DNA of 64,000 nt from Achatina immaculata (taxonomy: Eukaryota; Mollusca; Gastropoda; Stylommatophora; Achatinidae): positions 4,904,996-4,968,995 of the forward strand of contig CM019713.1 of the NCBI GenBank assembly GCA_009760885.1. The letters are read 5' to 3'. The translations under genes were made by a program, and so were the position numbers. This document shows positions 33,493 to 44,446 of the stretch, one piece after another; positions within the stretch are counted from its first letter, which is position 1, and each line of letters begins with the position of its first letter. The notes below the pieces were generated by a model. It was not told the origin of the DNA and did not search any database. It worked only from the letters and a program-made list of their open reading frames with translations.

Positions 33493-34260
33493 TTACCTTA
33501 TACCTTCCCGTACCATTAAACGTCATATAGGGTTCACAAGGTAGCTCGCCAATTTTTCCTGTCTTCAGAAAGCATTTCAATATCATCAAGGGATTTTATG
33601 CCTATTAATTTGGCCTCTCTTAACAATGTCCTCTTTAGAGTTTCACGTGGTCTGCCTCTTTTTCTTCGGCCTGTTGTGTTCCGCTTGATACCTTGTTTTG
33701 GGATTCTCTGACTGTTTCTTCTCATCACATGATCAACATATGTCCATCTCCTTTTCCTGATCACCCATGAGACTGGTTGTTGTTCAGTCATCTGTCTTAT
33801 TTCTGCATTGTTCTTGAATTCGTTCGAACTGATGTTGAATATTTTCCTTAGGCATTTATTTTCAAAAGAGTCTAATTTATTGTCTGTTTCTTTAGTTGTT
33901 TTCCAGCTTTCTCATGCATAAATGAGGGTGGATATTACATTTGAATTGAATAATCTTAAATTGGTTTTTGTGCTTATAACTTTTGAATTCCATATGTTCT
34001 CAAGATTCTTGAAGATCGATGCTGCTTTTGCAATTCTAACTCTAACTTCCTTTCTAGTGTCACCATCCTGGTCTATGTAGCTGCAAAGGTATGCAAATTG
34101 ATTGACTTCTTCAATATCTGTCCCTTATACGTTTATTTTTCTATTTTGATTAATGGGAAGTTCCATTATTTTTGTTTTTTCCTTGTTAATTTCAAGTCCT
34201 ATTTTGCTACCCAGTGAAGACAGATTTTTTTTGCATGGATTTCACATTGTTACTGATAAG
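33493..34260 (-). mobile_element. LINE-F copy 2, 5'-truncated, inside the 20-bp array
   Basis: Minus-strand LINE-F closely matching 16849-17645. Its C-terminal frame reads RRWTYVDHVMRRNSQRIPKQ, GRRKRGRPRETLKRTLLREA and LSEDRKNWRATL. The 5' junction at 34260 abuts agtttattag of the array, and the 3' end lies in taccttatacc-like tail sequence. gtttatta flanks both sides, but this is also the array unit, so a target duplication cannot be proven. Confidence 0.75.
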
Positions 34261-34299
34261 TTTATTAGCCCCCCCCCCCTCCCCCTTCTCTTTTTTTTT

Positions 34300-34486
34300 A
34301 AGACGACCAGAACAACAGGCCGTGACCCGGTGGTACTGTAAACCGGGTCCACCCGTAACGAGGTGTAGACCTTGCCCCAGGCATTCAATGTGCGGGGCAA
34401 TCCTCAGGCACCTCGTTTGTTCCAAAAATGGCGGAGTGTAATTCTACAAAGCGCGGAACTACACTTTGATCTTAGCCAAAAGACCG
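34300..34486 (-). ncRNA. U2 snRNA-like retroposon (pseudogene)
   Basis: On the minus strand from 34486 the sequence starts CGGTCTTTTGGCTAAGATCA, like the U2 5' end (which has CGGCCTTTTGGC). A 9-bp hairpin (34456-34464 with 34436-34444) replaces the usual stem II region. The Sm-type site ATTTTTGGA lies at 34421-34429. A stem with arms 34358-34365 and 34409-34416 follows, then a stem-loop at 34325-34348 with loop CAGTACC, like U2 stem-loop IV. The branch-point-pairing GTAGTA is GTAGTT and is base-paired. An A-rich run at the 3' end (34291-34300) and the direct repeat agtttattag plus C run (34259-34283 and 34487-34510) indicate LINE-mediated insertion. Confidence 0.75.
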
Positions 34487-35708
34487 AGTTTATTAGCCCC
34501 CCCCCCTCCCTCCCTAAGTAAATGTTTAGTTCCCTTTAGTAGTTTATTAGCTCCCCTAGAAAATTTTCGGTTCCCATAGTTCATTAGCTTCCCTAGTAAT
34601 TTTTAATATCACAGATAATTAGTGTATAAGTATATAAAACCAAGTATATAACTGTCTACGAGGCCACTGCAGTAAAGCTGTGATAACAAAATATACTGTA
34701 TGTATAGTAATTGTTTTTAGTCCCATAGTAGTTTATAAGCTCCCCTAGTAGTTTATATGCTCCCCTAGTAGTTTATATGCTTCCCTAGTAGTTTATATGC
34801 TCCCCTAGTAGTTTATAAGCTCCCCTAGTAGTTTATTAGCTCCCCTAGTAGTTTATAAGCTCCCCTAGTAGTTTATTAGCTCCCCTAGTAGTTTATAAGC
34901 TCCCCTAGTAGTTTATTAGCTCCTCTAGCAGTTTATTAGCTCCCCTAGTAGTTTATTAGCTCCTCTAGTAGTTTATTAGCTCCCCTAGTAGTTTATAAGC
35001 TCCCCTAGTAGTTTATTAGCTCCTCTAGTAGTTTATGAGCTCCCCTAGTAGTTTATTAGCTCCTCTAGTAGTTTATTAGCTCCCCTAGTAGTTTATTAGC
35101 TCCCCTAGTAGTTTATTAGCTCCCCTAGTAGTTTATAAGCTCCCCTAGTAGTTTATTAGCTCCCCTAGTAGTTTATAAGCTCCCCTAGTAGTTTATTAGC
35201 TCCCCTAGTAGTTTATAAGCTCCCCTAGTAGTTTATTAGCTCCCCTAGTAGTTTATAAGCTCCCCTAGTAGTTTATTAGCTCCTCTAGCAGTTTATTAGC
35301 TCCCCTAGTAGTTTATTAGCTCCTCTAGTAGTTTATTAGCTCCCCTAGTAGTTTATGAGCTCCCCTAGTAGTTTATTAGCTCCTCTAGTAGTTTATGAGC
35401 TCCCCTAGTAGTTTATTAGCTCCTCTAGTAGTTTATTAGCTCCCCTAGTAGTTTATTAGCTCCCCTAGTAGTTTATTAGCTCCCCTAGTAGTTTATAAGC
35501 TCCCCTAGTAGTTTATTAGCTCCCCTAGTAGTTTATTAGCTCCCCTAGTAGTTTATTAGCTCCTCTAGTAGTTTATTAGCTCCCCTAGTAGTTTATTAGC
35601 TCCCCTAGTAGTTTATTAGCTCCCCTAGTAGTTTATAAGCTCCCCTAGTAGTTTATTAGCTCCCCTAGTAGTTTATTAGCTCCCCTAGTAGTTTATTAGC
35701 TCCTCTAA
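34487..35708. repeat. 20-bp tandem array, about 60 copies
   Basis: Unit agctcccctagtagtttatt, with ataagc, atgagc and ctcctcta variants distributed in longer-period patterns (blocks of several units recur). The first part (34487-34740) is diverged and mixed with other DNA; from 34740 it is highly regular. Stops in all frames rule out coding. Confidence 0.97.
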
Positions 35709-35915
35709 CATGATGTAAAAGTCCTGACCCTGTCCCTGCCGACCGCTGTTTTCTACTTTTATATTTGTCGTTGAGGTATCATTTCAGTGCCTCAGTGTCC
35801 AACACGATTGTTGGTGTTGCAATATCTTTTCCCTTAGCAATACAATAAAAAGCTTTATGTCTGGTATTACCCACTGGATATATCTCTTTCTCCTCAGGCA
35901 GCAGTCGATCTTACT

Positions 35916-36868
35916 ATCATCATCATCATCATGTGCCGTGCCGACTGGCGTTGGCTATTATGCTTCTCCAGAGTACGCGATCCTTCATGCAGGCCATCAG
36001 CTCAGTTGGTGATCTCCTCTCACACCATCCCGTCAGACTGTCCAGTATCATTTCTCTTGGTCTTCCTCTTGATCTTCTTCCTTCTATTTTTCCTGTTGTT
36101 ATAATATTTTCAATGCCCCCTCTTCTCATTGCATGTCCTATGAAAGTACATTGTCTCTCTCTTATCTTTCTGACAAGGTTTTTTTGTCTCTCCAGCTCTT
36201 CTCCTACATTCTTCATTAGTTATTTTTGCTGTCCAGGGGATTCGCAACATTCTTCTAATAAACCACATTTCTGCTGCTTCCAATGATTTTGTGCAGACTA
36301 TTGTCCATGATTCACTTCCATATAACAAGATAGGTTCAATATAGCATTTTACTACTCGTTTTCTAACATTCATTGATAAGGATGTGTTGGTCAATATGTT
36401 TCTCATTCTCTGAAATGCAGTCTTTGCTTGGCCTATTCTGTTCCTAATTTCTGTTCTGCATTTCCCATCTGAAGTTATTACTGCTCCAAGGTATTTGAAT
36501 TTCTGCACCTGCTTTAGAACAGTTCCGTTTAATTTAATACTGCATGCTGGTGGATTCTGTTTCTTAGATATAACCATAGTCTCTGTCTTTTTTATGTTCA
36601 AATTAAGGCCTTTCTGTTCACTTTCTTTGGCGACTTTATCCAAGAGATTTTGCAGGTCTTGTTGGTTCTCTGCTATCAGTACTGTGTCGTCAGCATACCG
36701 AAGGTTGTTAATATTGTATCCTCCAATTTTTATGCCTGGTTCTGTGATGATTGTTCTTAGAATATTCTCGCTATACAGAGAAAAAAGGTCTGGAGATAGT
36801 ACACATCCTTGTCGCACCCCTTGTTTTATAGGTTGATATTTTCCAATTCTATTTTCAACTATACGCAT
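35916..36868 (-). pseudogene. LINE-B reverse transcriptase, 5'-truncated
   Basis: Minus-strand frame of about 250 codons from 36868: KQGVRQGCVLSPDLFSLYSE, INNLRYADDTVLIAENQQDL (active-site YADD near 36690), LNLNIKKTETMVISKKQ, KFKYLGAVITSDGKCRTEI and LLYGSESWTIV. After a frameshift near 36210 the C-terminus has RQCTFIGHAMRRGG and GRRSRGRPREMILDSL. It is the longest intact RT frame in the window, though truncated before the fingers domain. The 3' tail is (gat)n at 35916-35931. A 28-bp array starts exactly at the 5' truncation point. Confidence 0.85.
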
Positions 36869-37015
36869 ACTGAAAAGTCGATCTTAATATACGCATACTG
36901 AAAAGTCGATCTTACTATATGCATACTGAAAAGTCGATCTTACTATACGCATACTGAAAAGTCGATCTTACTATATGCATACTGAAAAGTCGATCTTACT
37001 ATACGCATACTGAAA
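36859..37015. repeat. 28-bp array built on the LINE-B 5' junction
   Basis: Five to six units of actatacgcatactgaaaag plus tcgatctt. The first 11 bases are the last LINE-B codons (minus strand MRIV); agtcgatcttact equals the sequence bordering the LINE-B tail at 35903-35915. The unit is therefore a LINE-to-target junction that was then duplicated. Confidence 0.85.
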
Positions 37016-37974
37016 TTAGGGTGTGAAAAAAAAGTTAAAAGTTATGTTATAAAGGGTCCTGTGTCAGAGGCACCTGCGAGATCAGTTCTTCACCTTATGC
37101 ATACAAATGCTTCTTCTTCTTCTTCTTCCCTACGCGTGTGTGTATGTGAAAATGACCTCATTGTATCAAAATACTCGCGATTTTAAAAAGAAAACACCGA
37201 ATTATTAAGATATGGCTCTGCTCTGTGTTCGACATTTTCCCTTAAAGATTGACATCCATGAGAATATCCTGGTAGATTATACAAATTCCTCTATTCGAGT
37301 ACACAAATAAACGTCTATACCCGGAACTTCTGTATACGATTACACCCATCTCACAATGACAGGAAAATATCTGTCCTAGAAAATTCGAACCATAGACAAT
37401 ATTTATAAAGAACGTTTCTCTGATATTCAGCTAGTCCTGTAGATGGAGACATACTTTTGCCTTCTTTCTAAAAATGTATACATAATGCTATGTAGTTTTA
37501 TTTATTTATTTATTTGGTTGGCAATGGACGAAGCCAGAATCATTCCGCGCAGCAGTCGATCTTACTCATTATCATCTTTGATAGCTGGATGTGAATCAGG
37601 GAGAGAGAATGAGAGATAGAAAGAGAGCAACAAAACAAGGCCAAAAAACGTCTGGCATTCAACATGAAATGGCGTTTTATTGAAGGTATAGAAGTCTCTT
37701 TTTTTCCATTTTTCACGTTGCCCTTTTGTTTTGTTTCCCCCAGATTTTGAGCCGTTTTAAAAGTGCACTGGGTTATTTTCTGATGTTTGTCTTCTCGTTG
37801 TTTAAAACGCATGAATATTTTTTTGTTAAATGGGAAGTCTGGGTCTCTGCTAAGAGTGCATGGGTCTGTTTACCAGTTCATTCTGACCCACTGGCCGGCG
37901 TATCGTTCACAGAAGCACTCATTACCAGTGTCTAATTCTTCCTTTCTTCTGTTATTTTCAAGTTATTTGTACGA
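37016..37974. other. no gene recognised
   Basis: Unassigned DNA with (ttc)n near 37110 and (ttta)n at 37499-37514. An exact copy of gcagcagtcgatcttact lies at 37549-37566. Confidence 0.5.
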
Positions 37975-38360
37975 ACTGACCCAGGAGCGGAGACTTCGGA
38001 ACCTACGAACTCATAACCCACGCAGATTCTACCTCATTTGCTACTGGAAACAGAGAATTCATTATCTGTGAACCCAACGTCGAACAGGACTCGCCTCTCA
38101 TTTCTAAGAGAAGATAACCCAGAACTTACGGATCCATAACCGATATTGACCAATTTCTTGTTTTCTATTGGTAGCAGAAATCTCATAATTCACCACGAAA
38201 CTAAAGCCGATCAAGACCCTGTCTTATTTCCTATTGGAAGCAGATACCTCAGGATTTATGAACCCACAGACGATCAGGACTGTATCTTATCACTCGGAGC
38301 AGAGACTTGGCTTACGAACCTACAGCTGATGAAGACCCTGTCTTATTTTCACCGGTAACA
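37975..38360. repeat. degenerate repeats of about 75-80 bp
   Basis: Four or five diverged units sharing a gaaccca/tac step, (a/g)atcaggac or gaagaccctgtcttatt, and ggaagcagagac-type blocks. Identity between units is low; the frames across it are not convincing coding. Confidence 0.55.
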
Positions 38361-38444
38361 CGAAGTATCTTTTACCCTGCCCAATAAAACAGGAATCGAA
38401 ACGGTTATCTGTCTTGCTGGAATCTCCAACAACTCGCCAACAGT

Positions 38445-38800
38445 CAGTCATTTGTATGTCCCTTGTGGAACTCTGCCTCCATAACAGTCTCTTGTAGGCC
38501 TCTCGATTGTAAGCAAGATGCTTTGCTGCTGGTGCATCCATTTGCCGATTATCAACGATGTATTGCACCCATCTTCGCCATGGTCTTCCTCTCTTTCTTT
38601 TTCCTATTATGTACACATCCAAACGGTCTTCTCTAAATTCTCATGACGTTTAATATGTCAAAAATATTTAAGTTTTCTCTGCTTAATCCTCTTTACTAGC
38701 CAGCCATCTTCAATATTAAGTTCTTGTAGTATGGATATATTTGTTCTGTTTTTGTGTCCACGATATTTGAAGAACTTTTCTATAGCATTTACATTCAAAG
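38445..38800 (-). mobile_element. LINE-A copy 4, 3' fragment
   Basis: Standard LINE-A 3' boundary (tttgtatgtcccttgtggaa) after a short cagtcagtc tail. It carries the GKRKRGRPWRRWVQYI segment and is 5'-truncated near 38800. Confidence 0.8.
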
Positions 38801-39009
38801 CCATTTATCTGTTTTTCGCCAGCATGGGTTTTGTCAAGTCTTTTTGTGTACACTTTATGACCCTAGAAAAACCATGACAACCATCTATCGATCACAGATC
38901 ACAGATCAGCAGGGTAGAATTTAAAACAAAACCAGGTTAGTCTTACATTTGAAAAAAAATTGTATGCATAATGTTTTCACATTTCCAGGCATTTAGGAAT
39001 TTTTTTTAC

Positions 39010-39172
39010 CCTAGGGAAACCCTAGATACCCAATTTTTTTTTTCTAAAGGTTGGGGTGACCCCGGTGCAAATCGGTTCGGAAAAATTCCACCCGAGAGAG
39101 AAATCAAACCAGAGACCTTCTGATCTGTCGGCAGGTTCAGTAACCCACGACAACACCGCGGCACCAGTATTT
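39010..39172 (-). mobile_element. tRNA-derived SINE
   Basis: On the minus strand from 39172: GGTGCCGCGGTGTTGTCGTG (A-box region) and GGTTTGATTTC (degenerate B box) about 45 nt later, then a body with TCGGGTGGAATTTTTCCG and an A-rich stretch at 39031-39043. It is a different family from the SINE at 13466. The 3' end and target duplication are unclear. Confidence 0.55.
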
Positions 39173-39484
39173 CAAAAGCCAAATGATATATTTTTTTTAT
39201 TGCATCCGCTCCAGCATAAAATATTTTATTGTTGCTGCTAATGTTGTTATCCTATCTTCCCAGATCTACGAGTAGGATGCTCTTGGAGGTCGGTGCAATG
39301 AAGGTAATGAAATACAGGCATCGAGTTATAACTGGAAGAGGTTTACGGTGGCAAGCGTCATGACCTGAAGCTGACCAAAAGTCATAACGTCTTAGCAGAC
39401 TCCATTGGGATGTGGTGGAGCAAGGAGAGACCTGCCCCCTTTGGCCAGACCGAGTCTGTTATTTTAGGAGCACCAGTAGAGATG

Positions 39485-40169
39485 TGGAGCCGGCCGTGAT
39501 ATTGGTAACCATGTAAGAGCAGCAGTGAGGTGTTGGGACGACCGTGATACTGATAGTCACGCAGGAGCAGCAGTGAGATGCTGGGACGACCGTGATACTG
39601 ATAACCATGCAGGGACAGCAGTGATTGATTGATTGATCTTTATTTCAAAAGGGTTAAGAATTGGGCACGCAGGCCCGTCTGACATTCTGCCCTTTATCAT
39701 ACATCTTTCACTCTATTCCAGACATTCTACAAATATGCTGTTCATATAACAAACATAACTAACATTGAAGCTGAGAGACATAAAGTAAAATATAACATTT
39801 ACGTTTCGCTCTTAAACATTCACTCAGTACAGAAGTAACTACATACATTATAAATGACTATCTACTAAACAACATTTTCGGGACTAAAAATGATGAGAGA
39901 TGTTGGGAGGACTACCGTGATATTGATAATCACGCAGGGACAGCAGTGAGATGCTGAGACGACCGTGATACTGATAGTCTCGCAGGGACAGCAGAAAGAT
40001 GTTGAGAGGACGACCGTGGTACTGATAGTCACGTAGGGACAGCAGAAAGATGTTGAGAGGACGACCGTGGTACTGATAGTCACGCAGGGACGGCAGAAAG
40101 ATGTTGGGAGGACGACCGTGATACTGATAATCACACAGGGACAGCAGTGAGATTTTAGGGGAACGATCG

Positions 40170-40170
<1 letters not shown>
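39485..40170. repeat. 48-bp tandem array, split by LINE-D
   Basis: Units with gaccgtgatactgatagtca and cgcagggacagcagtgagat occur at 39485-39623 and 39894-40170, with a LINE-D 3' end between. Reverse-strand frames (39865-40272) translate the repeat. Confidence 0.85.
39624..39893 (-). mobile_element. LINE-D 3' end inserted in the 48-bp array
   Basis: Begins with the tail (attg)n, then atctttatttcaaaagggtt and the family 3' UTR in reverse. Only about 270 bp were copied. It lies between two array units, so the array is older than this insertion. Confidence 0.85.
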
Positions 40171-40537
<367 letters not shown>

Positions 40538-41464
40538 AAACCAATAATAGTAGACAAGAATATAAAATGACCCCATTTACCAAAAAATAGCTACATAAAG
40601 AAGGACTTCGAATAGGCCATCTGAATGTATATCACCTAATAGGCAAAATTCCTGAAGCAACACATACATTAAATCATAAGGTAGACAGAGGTGTATGGTG
40701 CAGTTTTACAAAGTGAAGGAGGGAGTGAGTAAGGTGAGAAAAAAACGAATAGAAAGTATGAGAATGTATAAATGAAAAACATACAACATCTGATATTTCG
40801 GCGTGAGCCTTATTCGAGGATACATACACAAGGAAACAAAAACACGAAGAACTTATCTGAATGTGTCTTCCTCCAAGTGGGAAACAGAAATGTGTGTGGT
40901 AGAAGGGAGAACGAAAGACACGCTGCCTCCAAACAAAAGATGCCGATAGAGCCAATCATAAAGAAGAGGTGGAGAGAGAGGAGGAGAACAATTGGGAGAA
41001 AGGGGTGGGGGGGGGGGGAAATGCAATAGAAACATGATAGCCGCTAGAGGTGTCGGGGGGGGGGGAGGAAAGAGGGGACGGAAAAGAGGACGCGGAGAGA
41101 TAATGAATGAAGAACATAAACACCTGCATTGAGAAAATGTGAAACTGGTGAATAGGACAAGACCAATATGTTGGCAAATCTGAAAGCCGTTTAAATAGAA
41201 ACATAACCAATGAAGATATTAGAATTACCGGTTTTAACCTGTTCTGGCCGGCGTGACCCAACTGGAAAACTAGAAACAGGTCTAGTAATGTATATCTCCA
41301 TAGCAATCCAGTTTAACCGGAGGTAGAGTGTATTTGGATGGAAGTTAAATTGCCAAACCAGAGTCCATTAGTTATTGGACTTTTGTACCGTAATCCAAAT
41401 GCATTACCCCTGTGGTATGATCACTTCACAACTATGATGGATGAGGATTCATTCATTCGTTCAT

Positions 41465-43463
41465 TCATTCATTTGCATGTCCCTTGCGGAACTTTGCCTC
41501 CCAAACAGCACTCCTGTAGGCCTCTCGGTTGTGAGCAAGATGGCCTGCTGCTGTTGCATCCATTTCCAGATCGTCAACGATGTCTTGCAGCCATCTTCGT
41601 CTTGGTCTTCCTCTTTTTCTTTTTCCCATTATGTATCCTTCCAATACGGTCTTCTCTAAATTATCATGACGTTTAATGTGTCCAAAATATTTCAGTTTTC
41701 TCTCTTTAATCCTCTTCACTAGCCAGCCTTCTTCAATATTAAGCTCTTGTAGTATAGATATATTTGTTCTTTTTTGTGTCCACGATATTTGGAGAACTCT
41801 TCTGTAGCATTTACATTCAAAGGCATTTATGTGTTACTCAGCTGTTTTGTTAAGTGTCCAGGTCTCACAGGCATATGTTGCTACGGGAAAGATGCATGCC
41901 CTTAAAAATCTTATTTTTGTGGTTCTGTCTGCTCCTCTCCACAGATTCTTTATTTGTTTTACTTTCTGAAGAGCGATAGATGTCCTCCTTTTAATTTCCC
42001 TCATTGTATCTCCATTATTAGTTAGTAGCGATCCAAGATATTCAAAACTCTCCACTTCTTCCAGTTTTTCCTCATTGATACATATTTCAGTTGCCTTGTT
42101 TGTTTTGTCAGTTGTCATCAATTTAGTTTTCTTTGCATTAAGATAGAGGTTCTGCTCTTCGCTGTTCTTGCGGACTGACATAATTAGTTTTTCCATTCCT
42201 TTTTGTGTTGTGGACAGCAATACTGTGTCATCAGCATATCTAATCTCTGGTATTTCATAACCTCCAACTGTTATGGCATCGTAATATTCTTTGTCTACAT
42301 CTTCTCTAACATTCCTCATTATATTTTCAGTATACAAGTTAAATAAGTAGGGTGACAATATGCACCCCTGACGGACCCCTTGTTTTATGTCAAACCAAGT
42401 TGTTGTTTCACCATTTATTCTTACTGCTGCTTGTTGGTCTAGATACAGCAGTGATGTTAATTGTATCAAATGTGTTGGAAATCCCATTTTTTTCCATTAT
42501 TTCCCAAAGTTTCTGGTGTTGTACACAATCAAATGCCTTTGAGTAGTCTATAAAGGATAAATATAGATTCACATTAAACTCTCTGCATTTCTCTATTATT
42601 AATCTTAGATTGAATATATGATCTCTTGATCCTCTTCCTTGCCTGAAACCAGCTTGGACCATATTGACATCTTCTTCTATTTTCTTTCGAAGTCTACCCA
42701 TTATGATTTTTAACAGAATTTTACTGGCATGACTAATCAGGGCAACAGTTCTGTAGTTGGTGCATAATTTCAGGTTACCCTTTTTTGGCAGTGGTATGAA
42801 TACAGTTCTTTTCTATTCTTTTGGCCAAACACCTGAATGCCATATCTTTTTACATAGTGCATGATAGATTGTTGCACACTCCTTTCCTCCTGCTTTAATA
42901 AATTCAGCTGTTATCTCATCACATCCTGGTGATTTACTATTTTTCAGACTCTTTATTGCCCATAAAACTTCTTCCATTGTCGGTTCGGGTTCTTTCTCCT
43001 CCAATAATAATTCACACTGTTGATTTCTGCTTCCACAGTCGGTTGTTTCATACATTCTTTTGCAATATTCCTTCCATCTTTCTAGAATTTCCTCTGTCTC
43101 TGTCAGGGTATTCCCCATCTCATCACAAATTACATTTAATTTAGGTGTGACATTTCTCGTCAATGTCTTCATTTCTTTAAACATTTCACTATCTCTTCCA
43201 CACTTCTGATGTTCTTCTATTCTTTCACAACAATCTTGTATGTATTGTTTTTTGTCTTTTCTTATGTTTCTTCGTACTTCTTTTGTTAAAGTTTTATATT
43301 TCTCTTTGTTGTTGTTTGTCACTTTCCATTGCGTCTTCATTTCTCTACATTGTTTTATCAGTTCTAGTGTACCTGCTGTGATCCATCTATTCTTTTGTGT
43401 TTTCTTTACTGGAACCATGTCTTTAGCTGTTGTTACTAAGATATCTTTGGCCTGCATAGCCAA
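41465..43463 (-). pseudogene. LINE-A reverse transcriptase and C-terminal domain
   Basis: Three frames cover linker (43463-42813), fingers (42701-42408) and palm/thumb (42487-41834). Catalytic aspartates are present in FIDYSKAFD and YADD. The stop at 41833 is an AAA-to-TAA change: sister copies have AEKHINAF there. The final 85 residues (41719-41465) hold FGHIKRHDN and the basic RGRPRRRW patch conserved in all copies. Family assignment to RTE/Proto2-like elements is by motif style only. Confidence 0.85.
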
Positions 43464-43625
43464 TTCATCTCCTCCTGTACAGCCATCAGGATTTCGAAAC
43501 GGTTCTTCACTTCTATACCGTATTGCTCTGGTATATTTGTAAGGTCAAAGCGGAGTGGTCTTGATCCCGTAACTATCTTTTTCATCTTTATCTTCATGTC
43601 TGCTATTAATAACTCATGGTCCGTG

Positions 43626-44436
43626 TCACATATCAGCACCTGGTAAAGTTTTTGCTGATGTTATGCTTGACCTCCACCTTCTATGCACTAAAATGTAATC
43701 TATTTGATTCCTGATTTTCCCATCAGGTGATGTCCATGTGTAAAGTCTTCTTGGATGTTGTTTAAAAAGTGTGTTAGCGATCATTAGCTCATTTTCCATG
43801 CAAAACGCCATTAGATTGTCACCTGCCTCATTTCTATGTCCTATGCTAAATTTCCCTACAACATGTCCTTCATCTTCTGCTCTTTCTGTACCAATTTTTG
43901 CATTAAAATCACCCATTATTAATACAATATCATTTTTCCGTACCTGGTCTATTGTCGTTTGCAGTGTGTTATAAAAGTTTTCTACTTCCTCTTCTTCTGC
44001 TGCTGATGTAGGTGCATATATCTAGATGATTGTTACATTTCTAGGAATGCCCTTAAGTCTGATTGTTAGGATTCTATCACTTACTGGATTGTAGCCTAGT
44101 AATGCTTTTGATGTTGATTTGTCCAAATAAAAAGCCACTCCGTTCTTTCCTCCTACTTCTCCGCCAGAATATATAAATATATTATCATTAACGCTCTTAA
44201 AGTGTCCTGATCCTTTCCATCGATGTTCGCAGATTCCCAAAATGTGTATCCCCGTTCTTTTCATCTCGTCACTTATTACTTGATATTTTTCCTCATACAT
44301 GCTTCTTACATTCCATGTTCCTACTCTTATTTTTCTTTTTAGTTTGATGCAGGAGTTTTCCTTGGTAACACCGTCAGGATTTTGTCCGTCATCACAATTA
44401 CTAGTACTAACCTCTGCCTCACACTCTTCCCCAGTG
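43626..44436 (-). pseudogene. LINE-A endonuclease domain
   Basis: Apurinic-endonuclease-like domain that would nick the target to prime reverse transcription. The N-terminal part (44436-44022) has the GTWNVRS and CEHRWKG blocks; after one stop the same frame continues IYAPT, GDFNAKIG and RNQIDYILVHRRW (43900-43690). The final SDH-like block appears as TDHELL after a frameshift near 43630. No upstream start codon is visible inside the element, so the 5' end may be slightly truncated. Confidence 0.8.
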
Positions 44437-44446
44437 TGAGGATTCA

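Larger units (their letters stand above)
41452..44436 (-). mobile_element. LINE-A copy 5, nearly full length, with target-site duplication
   Basis: 2985 bp, flanked by the exact 10-bp duplication tgaggattca (41442-41451 and 44437-44446), inserted in the LINE-D endonuclease. Minus-strand coding order: APE-type endonuclease with GTWNVRSMYEEKYQV and GICEHRWKGSGH (44330-44220), GDFNAKIGTE (43905) and DHELL (43615), a linker, RT with VQAGFRQGRGSRDHIFN (42650), FIDYSKAFDCVQHQKL, KQGVRQGCILSPYLFNLYTE and YADD near 42240, then FGHIKRHDNLEKTV and GKRKRGRPRRRWLQDI at the end. The tail is (attc)n on the plus strand. About four frameshifts and at least two nonsense changes (near 44021 and 41833) inactivate it. 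Confidence 0.9.

Noticed and set aside
34300..34486. Functional U2 snRNA gene
   Set aside because: The canonical stem II and branch-point-pairing sequence are changed, and it is embedded between target-site duplications.
34740..35708. Regular 20-bp repeats resembling a CRISPR array
   Set aside because: Units are contiguous with no unique spacers, and the window is eukaryotic.
41338..41676. 112-codon plus-strand frame as one gene
   Set aside because: It is a chance fusion of the LINE-D endonuclease end with antisense LINE-A across the insertion junction at 41452.
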